From an uncultured Lachnospiraceae bacterium (GTDB lineage Bacteria > Bacillota > Clostridia > Lachnospirales > Lachnospiraceae): a stretch of DNA of 49,070 bases. The number at the start of each line of letters is the position of its first letter. Positions within the stretch are counted from its first letter, which is position 1. The stretch spans positions 1 through 49,070 of the forward strand of contig CACZLA010000017.1 in the NCBI GenBank assembly GCA_902781895.1, given 5' to 3'. The translations under genes were made by a program, and so were the position numbers. Below are positions 41,041-49,070 of this stretch, one piece after another. Under the pieces are notes generated by a model. The model saw nothing but the letters and a program-made list of their open reading frames with translations, searched no databases and was not told where the DNA came from.

Positions 41041-43143
41041 TTATTTAACTGAGAACAGCAGCTGTCCATAGCTTGGGAACGGCCAGTCGTTCTGTGATGT
41101 AAGCATTTCTGCTTCGTCTACGTAACCACGAAGTGTTTCCATGGAAGGAAGCATCTCGTCTCTTACGAATGCTGATGACTCAAATACGTCATCCAGTGCC
41201 TTGAACTTATCGAGGTCTGCTTCCAGTGCCTTTACTGAATCCAGGATGCTGTCTGTAAGCTCTGACAGTCTCTCCATGGTTGTAACCTCGTAGTTGCACT
41301 TAACCTTATCACTTACCTGTCTCATAAGAGATGTTGTCTCGGCAAGTCTGAAAAGGTATCTCTCTATAGCAGGCAGATAGTTCTTACGAACCATATCTAC
41401 CATTGTTGTTCCTTCTATATTTACTGTCTTTACATAGTTCTCGAGCATTATCTCACAACGTGACTGAAGCTCTGCCTCTGTAAATACCTTATGCTCCATG
41501 AGCATCTTCTTGTTCTTCTCATCCAGAAGGTGTGGCATAGCATCTGCAGTAGTCTTAAGATTTGAAAGACCTCTTACCTCAGTTGCTTCCTTGATCCACT
41601 CCTCGCCGTATCCATTTCCGTCGAAGAGGATTCTCTGATGCTCTGTAATAACTCTCTTTATAAGCTCATGCAGTGAACCTTCAAAGTCTGAAGCTCCCTC
41701 AAGCTCATCAGCATACTGCTTTAAGCTCTCTGCTACTGCTGCATTCAGCATGATATTGCAGCATGCGATACTATTTGATGAACCAAGTGATCTGAACTCG
41801 AACTTGTTACCTGTGAAGGCAAATGGTGATGTTCTGTTACGATCTGTTGTATCTCTGCTGAAGCTTGGAAGTGAATGTACCCCCAGCTTCATAACTACAT
41901 CCGGTGTACCCTCGTAAGGCTTATCCTCCATGATAGCCTTAAGGATAGCTGAAAGCTCATCACCAAGGAATACTGAAATGATTGCAGGAGGTGCTTCGTT
42001 AGCTCCAAGTCTGTGATCATTTCCTGCAGTTGCAACTGAAAGTCTCAGGAGATCCTGATAATCATCAACTGCCTGAATAACTGCACAAAGGAAAAGGAGG
42101 AATTGTGCATTTTCATAAGGTGTCTTTCCGGGTGACAGGAGGTTGATTCCTGTATCAGTTCCGATGGACCAGTTGTTATGCTTACCTGATCCGTTAACTC
42201 CTGCGAATGGCTTCTCATGAAGGAGACAAACCATACCATGACGAGAAGCAACCTTCTTCATTATCTCCATAGTCAGCTGATTTGAATCAGTTGCTACATT
42301 AGTAGTTGAATAGATAGGTGCCAGCTCGTGCTGTGCAGGGGCAACCTCGTTATGCTCTGTCTTAGCAAGGATTCCCAGCTTCCAGAGTTCATTGTTCAGA
42401 TCCTCCATGAATTCATTTACACGAGGCTTGATAACTCCGAAGTAATGGTCATCCATTTCCTGTCCTCTTGGTGGCATAGCACCGAAAAGTGTTCTTCCTG
42501 TATATATAAGGTCAGGTCTTTCGTTATATACCTTTTGATCTATAAGGAAATATTCCTGCTCAGGTCCAACGCTTGTTCTTACATATTTAACGTTGTCATT
42601 TCCGAAGAGCTTCAGAACTCTCTTTGCCTGGCGGTTGATAGCCTGCATCGATCTGAGAAGCGGTGTCTTCTTATCAAGTGCTTCACCTGAATATGAGCAG
42701 AAGGCTGTAGGAATGCAAAGTGTGTGATCCTTGATAAATGCAAATGATGTAGGATCCCATGCTGTATATCCTCTTGCCTCAAATGTAGCTCTGAGTCCTC
42801 CTGATGGGAAGGATGAAGCATCCGGCTCACCCTTGATCAGCTCCTTGCCCGAGAACTCCATCAGCACTCCGCCGTCCGGTGAAGGTGATATGAAGCTGTC
42901 ATGTTTCTCAGCAGTAACACCTGTAAGAGGTTGGAACCAGTGAGTGAAATGTGTTGCTCCATTTTCAATAGCCCAGTTCTTCATTTCTTCTGCAACTGCA
43001 TCAGCAACTTCATCGTCGAGTCTTACATTTTCATCGATGGTCTTCTTGAGTTTTGCATAAACATCATCTGAGAGTCTTGATCTCATAACTCTCTCATCAA
43101 ATACCATTGATCCAAAAAGCTCAGGTACATTTGTCTTTTCCAT
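41041..43143 (-). CDS. glnN: Glutamine synthetase type III
   Basis: 700 residues, the length of GSIII rather than the 440-470 of GSI. Characteristic N-terminal [12 protein letters not shown] and [16 protein letters not shown], glutamate/ATP site motifs [21 protein letters not shown] and the C-terminal helical extension are present. It makes glutamine from glutamate, ATP and ammonia, the substrate imported by the Amt-PII protein downstream and the product used by gltBD and purF. It has its own promoter and GGCG-hairpin leader. The ATG follows AAAGGAG. Confidence 0.96.
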   Translation of the reverse strand: MEKTNVPELFGSMVFDERVMRSRLSDDVYAKLKKTIDENVRLDDEVADAVAEEMKNWAIENGATHFTHWFQPLTGVTAEKHDSFISPSPDGGVLMEFSGKELIKGEPDASSFPSGGLRATFEARGYTAWDPTSFAFIKDHTLCIPTAFCSYSGEALDKKTPLLRSMQAINRQAKRVLKLFGNDNVKYVRTSVGPEQEYFLIDQKVYNERPDLIYTGRTLFGAMPPRGQEMDDHYFGVIKPRVNEFMEDLNNELWKLGILAKTEHNEVAPAQHELAPIYSTTNVATDSNQLTMEIMKKVASRHGMVCLLHEKPFAGVNGSGKHNNWSIGTDTGINLLSPGKTPYENAQFLLFLCAVIQAVDDYQDLLRLSVATAGNDHRLGANEAPPAIISVFLGDELSAILKAIMEDKPYEGTPDVVMKLGVHSLPSFSRDTTDRNRTSPFAFTGNKFEFRSLGSSNSIACCNIMLNAAVAESLKQYADELEGASDFEGSLHELIKRVITEHQRILFDGNGYGEEWIKEATEVRGLSNLKTTADAMPHLLDEKNKKMLMEHKVFTEAELQSRCEIMLENYVKTVNIEGTTMVDMVRKNYLPAIERYLFRLAETTSLMRQVSDKVKCNYEVTTMERLSELTDSILDSVKALEADLDKFKALDDVFESSAFVRDEMLPSMETLRGYVDEAEMLTSQNDWPFPSYGQLLFSVK

Positions 43144-43181
43144 AGTTTTTCTCCTTTTCTATTTTTTTCGAAAAAACAGAG

Positions 43182-43215
43182 AAGGCGCCTTAGAGAAATA
43201 ACTCTAAGACGCCTT
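43182..43215 (-). promoter_or_regulatory. GGCG leader hairpin of glnN
   Basis: Stem AGGCGUCUUAGAG pairs with CUCUAAGGCGCCU over a 6-base loop UUAUUU; GAAGACAA precedes it. It lies about 25 bases after the predicted transcription start and 38 bases before the ATG. Confidence 0.8.
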
Positions 43216-43247
43216 TGTCTTCAAAAACATATTCTTTATGTTTTCAC

Positions 43248-43275
43248 ATTATACACTTCAAAATTCATTTGTCAA
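43248..43275 (-). promoter_or_regulatory. glnN promoter
   Basis: Consensus -35 TTGACA (43270-43275), 16-base spacer, consensus -10 TATAAT (43248-43253) on the minus strand. The leader is about 100 bases. Confidence 0.88.
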
Positions 43276-43309
43276 ATACTTTTTTTAATTTTTTTCAAAA
43301 ACTTTTTTA

Positions 43310-43849
43310 TCAGATGACACTATCCCCCAATACATCCTTCATTGCATGCTCATATGCCTCGTAGGTTCTGTCATCGAAAAGAACGAACTTTATAACATCC
43401 AGCTTTCCCGGATACTTGCTGATAAAATGATGTATTTCCTCCAGCGCAACCCTTGATGCTTCCTCTACAGGATATCCGTATACACCTGTTGATATAGACG
43501 GAAAAGCAACACTCTTGATTCCATTTTCCACCGCAAGCTTCAGGCAGGAATCATAACAGGATCTCAGCAGCTCAGCCTCATGACTGTCTCCTCCTCTCCA
43601 GATAGGTCCCGGAGTATGAATGATATATTTACATGGAAGTCTGTAGGCTCCCGTAATCTTCGCCTTACCTGTATCGCATCCATCAAGCAGCCGGCACTCA
43701 TCCAGCAGCTCTTCACCTGCAGCTCTGTGAATAGCCCCATCTACTCCACCACCACCGAGAAGCGTAGTGTTAGCTGCATTAACAATTGCTTCCACATTAT
43801 GATTCTTTGTGATATCTCCCTTTTCCAATACAATTGTCTTATGCTCCAT
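43310..43849 (-). CDS. Macro-domain ADP-ribose hydrolase-like protein
   Basis: 179 residues of the MacroD/YmdB type. The binding motifs [27 protein letters not shown] and [20 protein letters not shown] are typical of enzymes that remove ADP-ribose from proteins or nucleic acids or deacetylate O-acetyl-ADP-ribose. Asn and Asp of the catalytic loop (NAAN, GVDGAIH) are present. Cytoplasmic. The ATG follows AAGGAGGGG. It lies downstream of an array of palindromic elements and just upstream of the glnN promoter. Confidence 0.92.
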   Translation of the reverse strand: MEHKTIVLEKGDITKNHNVEAIVNAANTTLLGGGGVDGAIHRAAGEELLDECRLLDGCDTGKAKITGAYRLPCKYIIHTPGPIWRGGDSHEAELLRSCYDSCLKLAVENGIKSVAFPSISTGVYGYPVEEASRVALEEIHHFISKYPGKLDVIKFVLFDDRTYEAYEHAMKDVLGDSVI

Positions 43850-43871
43850 AAAACCCCCCTCCTTGAATGTT

Positions 43872-44154
43872 CCATATGGGGACGGTTCTTCTACGGCACA
43901 TAGATCTGTCCCTTCTGTAACTTAGAACTGTCCCTTTTGTAACATATACACTGTTATAATTATAATAACTAATTATAACAATATGAAGACGGTTCTACAA
44001 GTTTTCTATGTACCATATGGGGACGGTTCTTCTACGGCACATAGATATGTCCCTTCTGTAGCATAGATCTGTCCCTTTTTGAATGACACTTTCTTTAATC
44101 TGTAAGCCAAATGGGGACGGTTCTACGTTACATAGAAGAACCGTCCCCGTATGG
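43872..44154. repeat. Array of GGGGACGG elements
   Basis: Two direct copies of about 67 bases (43872-43938 and 44012-44079), each holding GGGGACGGTTCTTCTACGGC, GTCCCTTCTGTA and GTCCCTTTT, and a compact palindromic copy (44107-44154). The AT-rich spacer 43939-44011 has no gene. The elements belong to the same family as those after luxS and gltD. No transposase is nearby. Confidence 0.85.
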
Positions 44155-44364
44155 CATACTCAGAGTCTTGCAGAGCTCGAACCCCGACGAATCCCCCAGA
44201 TTGATATCCAGCAGGATCAGGCTCGTTGTATTGTCACGTAAAAAACTGATAGCCTCCTCTGCGGTATATACAGCATATGTCTTTACGTCAAACATATTGA
44301 AGTATTCCGCAGTTGAGTCTGCCAGTTCCTTTTCATCATCAATTATAAGTACACTGTAGTCCAT
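44128..44364 (-). pseudogene. Response-regulator receiver truncated by a GGGGACGG element
   Basis: 78 residues from the ATG at 44362-44364. The receiver start is clear (VLIIDDEKELADS acidic pocket; LILLDINLGDSSGFELCK with phospho-acceptor Asp), but after KTLS the frame runs into the palindromic element, which supplies the last nine codons and stop (MPYGDGSSM). Helix 4 to helix 5, the conserved Lys and any output domain are lost. It follows the DUF975-like gene by 35 bases and was probably cotranscribed with it. Confidence 0.82.
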
Positions 44365-44399
44365 AGATTTTAACTCATATATATTAAAGTTATCAATAA

Positions 44400-45971
44400 T
44401 CAGCAACCAAACATACTACTCAGTAACGCAAACTTCTCTCCGATACCTGCACCGCTGTTCGGTCCGAATATCTTACAGCAGATCATGTCGATGACAAATG
44501 CAGTCACCAGAACCGTACACAGTATCTTAGTCCTTTTCTTTCCAAGCCGTTCAACCCACCGTTTTATCATAGGACCCAGAATGTAGATTCCCAGGAAGCC
44601 GCCGAAGGCAAATGCAAGAAGACCTGCAAGGCAGACTCTTCCATTTAGATTTGCGAACATATCGTTATAATCCCAGTACTTCGAGTTATTGAAAAACTCC
44701 AGGAAGAAGCTGGTTGCGTACTCCAGGATTCCGCAAAGAACCATAGTAAGCACGAAAAGCTTCGGTTTATTATTCTTGAAACGGCTGAGGAATACTATGA
44801 TTCCCGCACCACCGGCTCCGTATATAGGAAGCCAAGGACCGTACATAGTTCCACGGTTAACGAAAACATGATCTTCATAGACATGTATTCCAACCTCCCA
44901 CAGCCATCCAACAAAGGAGAACAGGAAGAACATAATTATGAATTCGGTAACCTTATACTTATCATTTTCATCGAAGCTGGAGCCCTTGATGCTGACATCC
45001 TTCATCACGTACTCCGGATGGATGTCCACAGCTGCTTCACCCGCAGCTCTTCTGTCTACATACGCCTCATTATCAAAGCCTGTCTCGATCAAAAGACTCC
45101 TGTCTATATCTTTACGCTGTCTGAGCAGGAAATACAGTTCGATGGAAATACCTGTCTCTAAAGGAGTAGCCAGGAAAAGTCTGATAAATGGAAGAAAAGC
45201 CCCCGGTATATCCAGGTAAATATATGAAAGCTCCGTAAGGAACATCTTCCACTTGTAGCCCTTGGTCATGGATTTTGACAGATCCCGGGCCTGCTTCCAG
45301 GTAACATCCGGATTTTCCGCAAGAATATGGGGAACGAAATAATACTGATAATACTTTATAAATCCACCGACTATGGTCAGATACCAGAGTCCCAGATAGA
45401 AGTTGTACCAGAAGTCCGTCTTAAATATATTCCAGTATTTTCCCCCGGCAAAGGGTGCGACGATTCGCCGGATCTTCACATCCTTCTGAAACCGGCTTTC
45501 CATCATATACCGGTAAAATCCGATCATGAAGGGTCGGATCAGCATGAATATTATAATATCAATTAGCACAAAGGCTATGATGATAAATGCAACCATCTCG
45601 CCTACATTTCTCTCGGCATATCCACGGTTCTTGCCCAGAAATCCCAGTATCCATGTATGGTCTGTGGCAAGCATGAATACACCGCCTTTGACATAGCCTT
45701 CCTTGATGGACTCCGGCAGACTCCTTACAATGGGCATTTTTACAACATAATCCTGAATAGCTTCGATATCCTCTACCTGGACATCACCTACACCAAAATG
45801 TTGATCCAGATACTCGATCTCTTTTGTTGCAGCCGAATTGATAATCTTCAAAAATGAAAATGCGAAAATAACTAAGATCAAAACTATGTATGGCTTGAAG
45901 CCCTTTTTGAAAATCGTATCGCTGTTGCGTCTTCTTAATTCTCTGATTTTCAGTACTACTTTATCATCCAA
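44400..45971 (-). CDS. DUF975-like/CmpB (putative ABC-transporter type IV) fusion membrane protein
   Basis: 523 residues. The first half (helices near 25-45, 123-148, 188-210, 250-275) resembles DUF975 membrane proteins, with a basic start MDDKVVLKIRELRRRN; the second half (about 345-510) matches the CmpB / putative ABC-transporter type IV family (FVGWLWEVGIHVYEDHVFVNRG, MYGPWLPIYGAGG). No ATPase or transport motif is visible. Function unknown; the pairing of both families in one chain is notable. It follows the wall-binding protein by 52 bases. Confidence 0.72.
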   Translation of the reverse strand: MDDKVVLKIRELRRRNSDTIFKKGFKPYIVLILVIFAFSFLKIINSAATKEIEYLDQHFGVGDVQVEDIEAIQDYVVKMPIVRSLPESIKEGYVKGGVFMLATDHTWILGFLGKNRGYAERNVGEMVAFIIIAFVLIDIIIFMLIRPFMIGFYRYMMESRFQKDVKIRRIVAPFAGGKYWNIFKTDFWYNFYLGLWYLTIVGGFIKYYQYYFVPHILAENPDVTWKQARDLSKSMTKGYKWKMFLTELSYIYLDIPGAFLPFIRLFLATPLETGISIELYFLLRQRKDIDRSLLIETGFDNEAYVDRRAAGEAAVDIHPEYVMKDVSIKGSSFDENDKYKVTEFIIMFFLFSFVGWLWEVGIHVYEDHVFVNRGTMYGPWLPIYGAGGAGIIVFLSRFKNNKPKLFVLTMVLCGILEYATSFFLEFFNNSKYWDYNDMFANLNGRVCLAGLLAFAFGGFLGIYILGPMIKRWVERLGKKRTKILCTVLVTAFVIDMICCKIFGPNSGAGIGEKFALLSSMFGC

Positions 45972-46023
45972 TTCTTAAATACTCCATTCTTGTATATCTT
46001 TAAACATATCTGTTCAAGCACAG

Positions 46024-48159
46024 CTAATGGGACTTGCCCGGTGTTTCAGTTCCGTCGTAGTTTACATAATGTGACGGTATGATATTTGTATTTTTATCAA
46101 TGTTCATAGCCTTTACCTCCTGACGGGTAAGGGTACATTCATTAACAAAAGTACTGTCCGTTATAGGCAGATAGTCTCTGGTAGCCACATCAAAATAGAA
46201 GGACTGCTCATAAATCTCTGCCACCCAGGCATCCTTTGATGCATCATAATTATAATACATATATTTATCCCAAACACCGGTACCTGAGTCGTACATGCCT
46301 ACATCCTCAATATTCTGGTACTGATAGGAATAGTTTTCACCCTTAGGGAAATGTATTACAGGATTCTTAACAACTATAGAAGCCTTTCCTGTATCTATAT
46401 CATGAATCTCACTCTTTTCTCCAAACTTTATTCCCTGTTCGAAGTATTCTCTTATATTGTAATATCTGCCATCATACCACGCATTTGACAAATATCCAAC
46501 TATAGGATATAAATAGTCACCATCACCTTGGGAACCATCGTCATACATATATGCATAGTAATAATCCGGCTTATCCTCATCACCTAACCCTTTAAGGTTA
46601 GCAACCCTTACAGAGCTTCCTGTTCCCACAGTCTTTCTCACATCGCTCCAGGTGAACTTTCCGGAAGTTTCTGTAGCATCAGGCACATTCAGCTTTCCAT
46701 ATTCATTATTCATATTTTTAAGATTTGATAAAGAAATGCTGTTACAGGCATCATCGGCTGAACTATCAAACTTAAACCAGTACTTGATCATGTTTCTATT
46801 GATTGACTGACCGCCGCCGGTTCCCTGTCCGCCGTAAAATCTGGTCTCTCCATTATAGGTAAAGCTTCTATGTGCATGATCACCAGCCGGACCACTCTCA
46901 GCACTCGGCTCTATCCTCTCCGAAATAGTCTCCAGTTTTCCCGGATAACCAACCGAATCATAAATAAATGGATACAGATAAGTAACCATCATTCTGTCAG
47001 TTGCATACTGCTCCAACGGACTAAAAATATAAAAACTCTGGTCATCATGAATAGCAATACTTATATAATAATTCGATCTGAGACTATCTGCCTTTACTTC
47101 AGTGTTCACACTTGTTCCGCTATAAATACTATATTCCTCCATGGCTTGAGCAACTGCATCCATTTTGTCAAAATAAGATGATTTACCTGCCGCAAATGTA
47201 TTTATTAAATAATCTGTACTGTCCATCAGATTATCTACAGTAACCGATACACTTGTATCTGTGTAACTTCCATTTGATAAATCCTGAAGAGTCAGGGTTC
47301 CGCCATCAGTCAGATTGCCAAAAGCCAAGTATCCGCCATTTACTCTAAGGGCATTTGCATCCTCATAAACAACGTCTTCAAAGGCGTAGATAGCCGGCTC
47401 AACTTTTCCTTCCATAATAATCCCACCGGGACCGGTATAATTATACTTTGAAGTATGATCAACAAAGCGGAATGATTTACAGTCCGGATTGTCCGTTTTT
47501 ATATAATAACACGTGTTAAATGGTTTAAGAAGCGGAACTATTTCATAAGAATATCTTGTAACATCGGAAGACTTTCTCCTTTCGGACTCAGCCTTATCCC
47601 AGTAACCGTTTCCATCGAACCAGTAATAATCTCCGTCTATCCAGAGACCCTGATTCACAGGATACCAGCCATTATCATCGAACCACCAGCCATTACCATC
47701 CTGATTCCATGTACCATTTGAGTAATTCGGATTATACGCACCATCAGAATCCAGCCAGCATCCGTCTCTGTAACAGTTATGCTCCATATATCCATCACTG
47801 CCAAAGTAGTAGCATTTTCCGTCTATCCACAGCCACTGACTTACGGGATACCAGCTGCCATCCTCATACCACCAGCCCACAGTGTTGGATTTCCATTTCC
47901 CATCAGTGTAGGACATATTGCAGACACCGCTGGAATCCAGCCAGCAACCGCCCCTGTACTCTGAATAGTCCATATATCCGTCGGAAGTGAAATAATACCA
48001 GCTGCCGTCGATACGTTCCCACTGATTCGCGTAATATGAACCTCCGTTTTCATACCACCAGCCTCTGGAATCACTGTTCCAACCTGCGGCATGGGAAGGA
48101 AATGAGATAGTGCTTACGATCAGTAAGCAGGCAAGTATTGATGCTGTAATCCTCTTCAT
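46024..48159 (-). CDS. Secreted protein with N-terminal wall-binding repeats and a large unknown domain
   Basis: 711 residues. Signal peptide (MKRITASILACLLIVSTISFPSHAA, about 25 residues) followed at once by about six aromatic repeats (GWWYENGGSYY, IDGSWYYF, GYMEHNCYRDG) to residue 190, the same module as at 5790-7886 and 22200-23489 but here at the N-terminus. The remaining 520 residues, with many Tyr, Asp and Gly and a His-containing AHRSFTYNGETRFYGGQG segment, match no family I recognise; an enzymatic or adhesive role outside the cell is possible. The ATG follows AGAGGAG and overlaps the stop of an upstream 18-codon ORF. Confidence 0.78.
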   Translation of the reverse strand: MKRITASILACLLIVSTISFPSHAAGWNSDSRGWWYENGGSYYANQWERIDGSWYYFTSDGYMDYSEYRGGCWLDSSGVCNMSYTDGKWKSNTVGWWYEDGSWYPVSQWLWIDGKCYYFGSDGYMEHNCYRDGCWLDSDGAYNPNYSNGTWNQDGNGWWFDDNGWYPVNQGLWIDGDYYWFDGNGYWDKAESERRKSSDVTRYSYEIVPLLKPFNTCYYIKTDNPDCKSFRFVDHTSKYNYTGPGGIIMEGKVEPAIYAFEDVVYEDANALRVNGGYLAFGNLTDGGTLTLQDLSNGSYTDTSVSVTVDNLMDSTDYLINTFAAGKSSYFDKMDAVAQAMEEYSIYSGTSVNTEVKADSLRSNYYISIAIHDDQSFYIFSPLEQYATDRMMVTYLYPFIYDSVGYPGKLETISERIEPSAESGPAGDHAHRSFTYNGETRFYGGQGTGGGQSINRNMIKYWFKFDSSADDACNSISLSNLKNMNNEYGKLNVPDATETSGKFTWSDVRKTVGTGSSVRVANLKGLGDEDKPDYYYAYMYDDGSQGDGDYLYPIVGYLSNAWYDGRYYNIREYFEQGIKFGEKSEIHDIDTGKASIVVKNPVIHFPKGENYSYQYQNIEDVGMYDSGTGVWDKYMYYNYDASKDAWVAEIYEQSFYFDVATRDYLPITDSTFVNECTLTRQEVKAMNIDKNTNIIPSHYVNYDGTETPGKSH

Positions 48160-48212
48160 TGTGTTTCTCCTCTTGTTCCATTTATTGAAATGATTTTGAT
48201 AATGCTTGGCAT
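48156..48212 (-). CDS. 18-residue upstream ORF coupled to the wall-binding protein
   Basis: Peptide MPSIIKIISINGTRGETQ, with AGAGGAG about 8 bases before its ATG. Its TGA overlaps the ATG of the 711-residue protein (ATGA), and its last codons contain that gene's ribosome site. It is likely a translational-coupling leader; the peptide itself has no known match. Confidence 0.5.
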   Translation of the reverse strand: MPSIIKIISINGTRGETQ

Positions 48213-48227
48213 TTTATCACTCCTCTT

Positions 48228-48782
48228 TTATGACTTCGAATTCACCTTATTATTAATCCACCTCAAGAGGCACGCCACCGCAAAGTTCAGCAGCACAACA
48301 AATGCAAAAATCCCGATTCCAACCGGATAGCCCCAGTTGAGGAACCCGTACCAGTCATTCGTATCAGGCCACTCACCCTTCCCGTTGATCAGGATATTTC
48401 CCAGATAATATATTCCGTACACGAAGGAAAGCACCGCCGATATTGTAGCATACTTCAGCGGAATTTTACTATCGTTTTTCAATAAAACAAATTCCACCAT
48501 ACCCGTCAGCGGAACTATCAAATGGAACCAGAAATTTCCGCCCTCATACAGATTCAGGCTTGGATACATTGGCGCAAGGAAAAATGCAATAATAACAAAT
48601 GTAAGTCCCACCGCCGCTGCCGCCATCAGCGCGGTCCGGCCGTCCTTGTCTTGGGCATGCAAGTCGGCGCCGAAGGCCAACAGAGTTTTGACCGCTTCGG
48701 GGTTCCGGTTCTCCGCTGCCGCCGCCATCAGCGCGGTGCTGATCATATTACTGCTCACAGTCGCCAAGGCCTGTCCGTCCAT
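48228..48782 (-). other. Chimeric frame: ankyrin fragment joined to a clostridial membrane protein
   Basis: A single open frame of 184 codons joins two unlike parts. Codons 1-57 (48612-48782) are GC-rich and give ankyrin consensus (NPEAVKTLLAFGADLHAQDKD, short: GADLHAQDKDGRTALMAAAA). Codons about 58-184 are AT-rich and give a four-to-five helix membrane protein of unknown function (IVPLTGMVEFVLLKND, FVYGIYYLGNILINGKGEWPD), whose normal N-terminus is missing. No ribosome site precedes the ATG. The AT-rich part is probably a real native gene, 3' part only; the fusion may be an assembly join or a recombination. Confidence 0.6.
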
Positions 48783-49070
48783 GATTGAGACAGCTGCAGG
48801 CGGCGGATGTCATATGAGCTGCCATTACACAGTCAGAGCCGGCATCCTGCTGGCCGCCATTACGGCAGTATTTGCCATCGAGGCTGCTGTACGGCAGAAA
48901 CTCTTTGCCGTCACAGGCATTGTTTTTGGCGTTGCCATTTTGCTGCTTCCTGCAATTCTGGGCATCTGCCCGCAGGGCATGGCCTGCCATACATCTGCCC
49001 TGTGCATGCGCATCGCCGGCGCCTTGATCGGCATCATCGGAATTATTCAGCTGTTGGCAAAAGGAGAGAA
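48736..49070 (+). CDS. DUF4418-like membrane protein, partial, GC-rich
   Basis: An open plus-strand frame reads VLIILLLTVAKACPSMIETAAGG, then CHMSCHYTVRAGILLAAITAVFA, and later GICPQGMACHTSALCMRIAGALIGIIG, the pattern of DUF4418 proteins (helix, Cys-rich loop with CHYT, two helices, MxCHT). The true start is not visible because the frame merges into the ankyrin fragment on its left; the end is beyond the window. Base composition is far richer in G and C than the rest of the window, so it probably comes from a different genome or a misjoined contig. Confidence 0.55.
   Translation, partial: MLIILLLTVAKACPSMIETAAGGGCHMSCHYTVRAGILLAAITAVFAIEAAVRQKLFAVTGIVFGVAILLLPAILGICPQGMACHTSALCMRIAGALIGIIGIIQLLAKGE

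Noticed and set aside
30623-43215. GGCG hairpins as known glutamine riboswitch or ANTAR targets
   Set aside because: The glnA/Downstream-peptide conserved cores are absent, and ANTAR sites need paired hexaloops with A1 and G4; here one hairpin has loop UUAUUU and others differ in loop size.
43872-44154. CRISPR array
   Set aside because: Repeats are too few, long and palindromic with irregular spacing, and there are no cas genes.
48522-48788. Plus-strand 88-codon frame antisense to the ankyrin/membrane fusion
   Set aside because: Arg/Cys/Gln-rich shadow of the minus-strand frame without a ribosome site.

Overview
The window reads as an AT-rich chromosomal segment from an anaerobic Firmicute, most likely a Lachnospiraceae-type Clostridium relative (Butyrivibrio/Roseburia-like; genus is a guess). 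The reasons are strong AGGAGG ribosome sites, a type III glutamine synthetase, secreted proteins with aromatic cell-wall-binding repeats (GWW..GWYP..W..IDG.WYYF), and protein families typical of gut and rumen clostridia. Almost every gene is on the minus strand; luxS is the only complete gene on the plus strand.

Region 1 (1-21.2 kb) is a minus-strand train that could be one long operon or a few adjoining ones. In transcription order it has: a one-polypeptide fusion of a secreted GH5 endoglucanase to a cellulose-synthase-like GT2 with a PilZ-like tail; a membrane-anchored Asp/Ser-rich protein; a LegC-like sugar aminotransferase; a TIM-barrel isomerase; a PAS-class III nucleotide cyclase; MoxR, DUF58 and a transglutaminase-like membrane protein whose catalytic Cys is Ser; a lipoprotein; a secreted wall-binding protein; an MscS-like membrane protein; a four-helix membrane protein; a PQQ-propeller protein; two MTA/SAH-nucleosidase paralogs; and the start of trigger factor. 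The set suggests synthesis, export and surface handling of a polysaccharide under nucleotide control.

Region 2 (21.2-24.4 kb) holds luxS, a second wall-binding secreted protein, a broken Rpn-type nuclease gene and two GGGGACGG palindromic elements sitting exactly at the 3' ends of luxS and gltD.

Region 3 (24.4-43.3 kb) is a nitrogen-assimilation neighbourhood: gltD-gltB, purF, an ammonium transporter fused to a PII domain, and type III glutamine synthetase. Between these lie a hipB-hipA-esterase operon, a HAD phosphatase and a two-component system whose kinase is split by a frameshift. gltB, purF, amt and glnN carry a similar GGCG-hairpin in their 5' leaders, placed shortly after a TTGA-16-TATAAT type promoter in three of the four. 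gltB and purF also share a 67-bp leader block. This looks like an undescribed nitrogen/glutamine RNA regulon and is, with the GH5-cellulose synthase fusion, the most interesting signal here.

Region 4 (43.3-49.1 kb) has a macro-domain protein, an array of GGGGACGG elements that truncates a response regulator, a DUF975/CmpB-like membrane protein, a third wall-binding secreted protein with a translationally coupled 18-codon upstream ORF, and a right end that changes abruptly to GC-rich sequence with fused gene fragments (ankyrin, DUF4418-like). That end may be an assembly chimera. No tRNA, rRNA, CRISPR array or complete transposase was seen.
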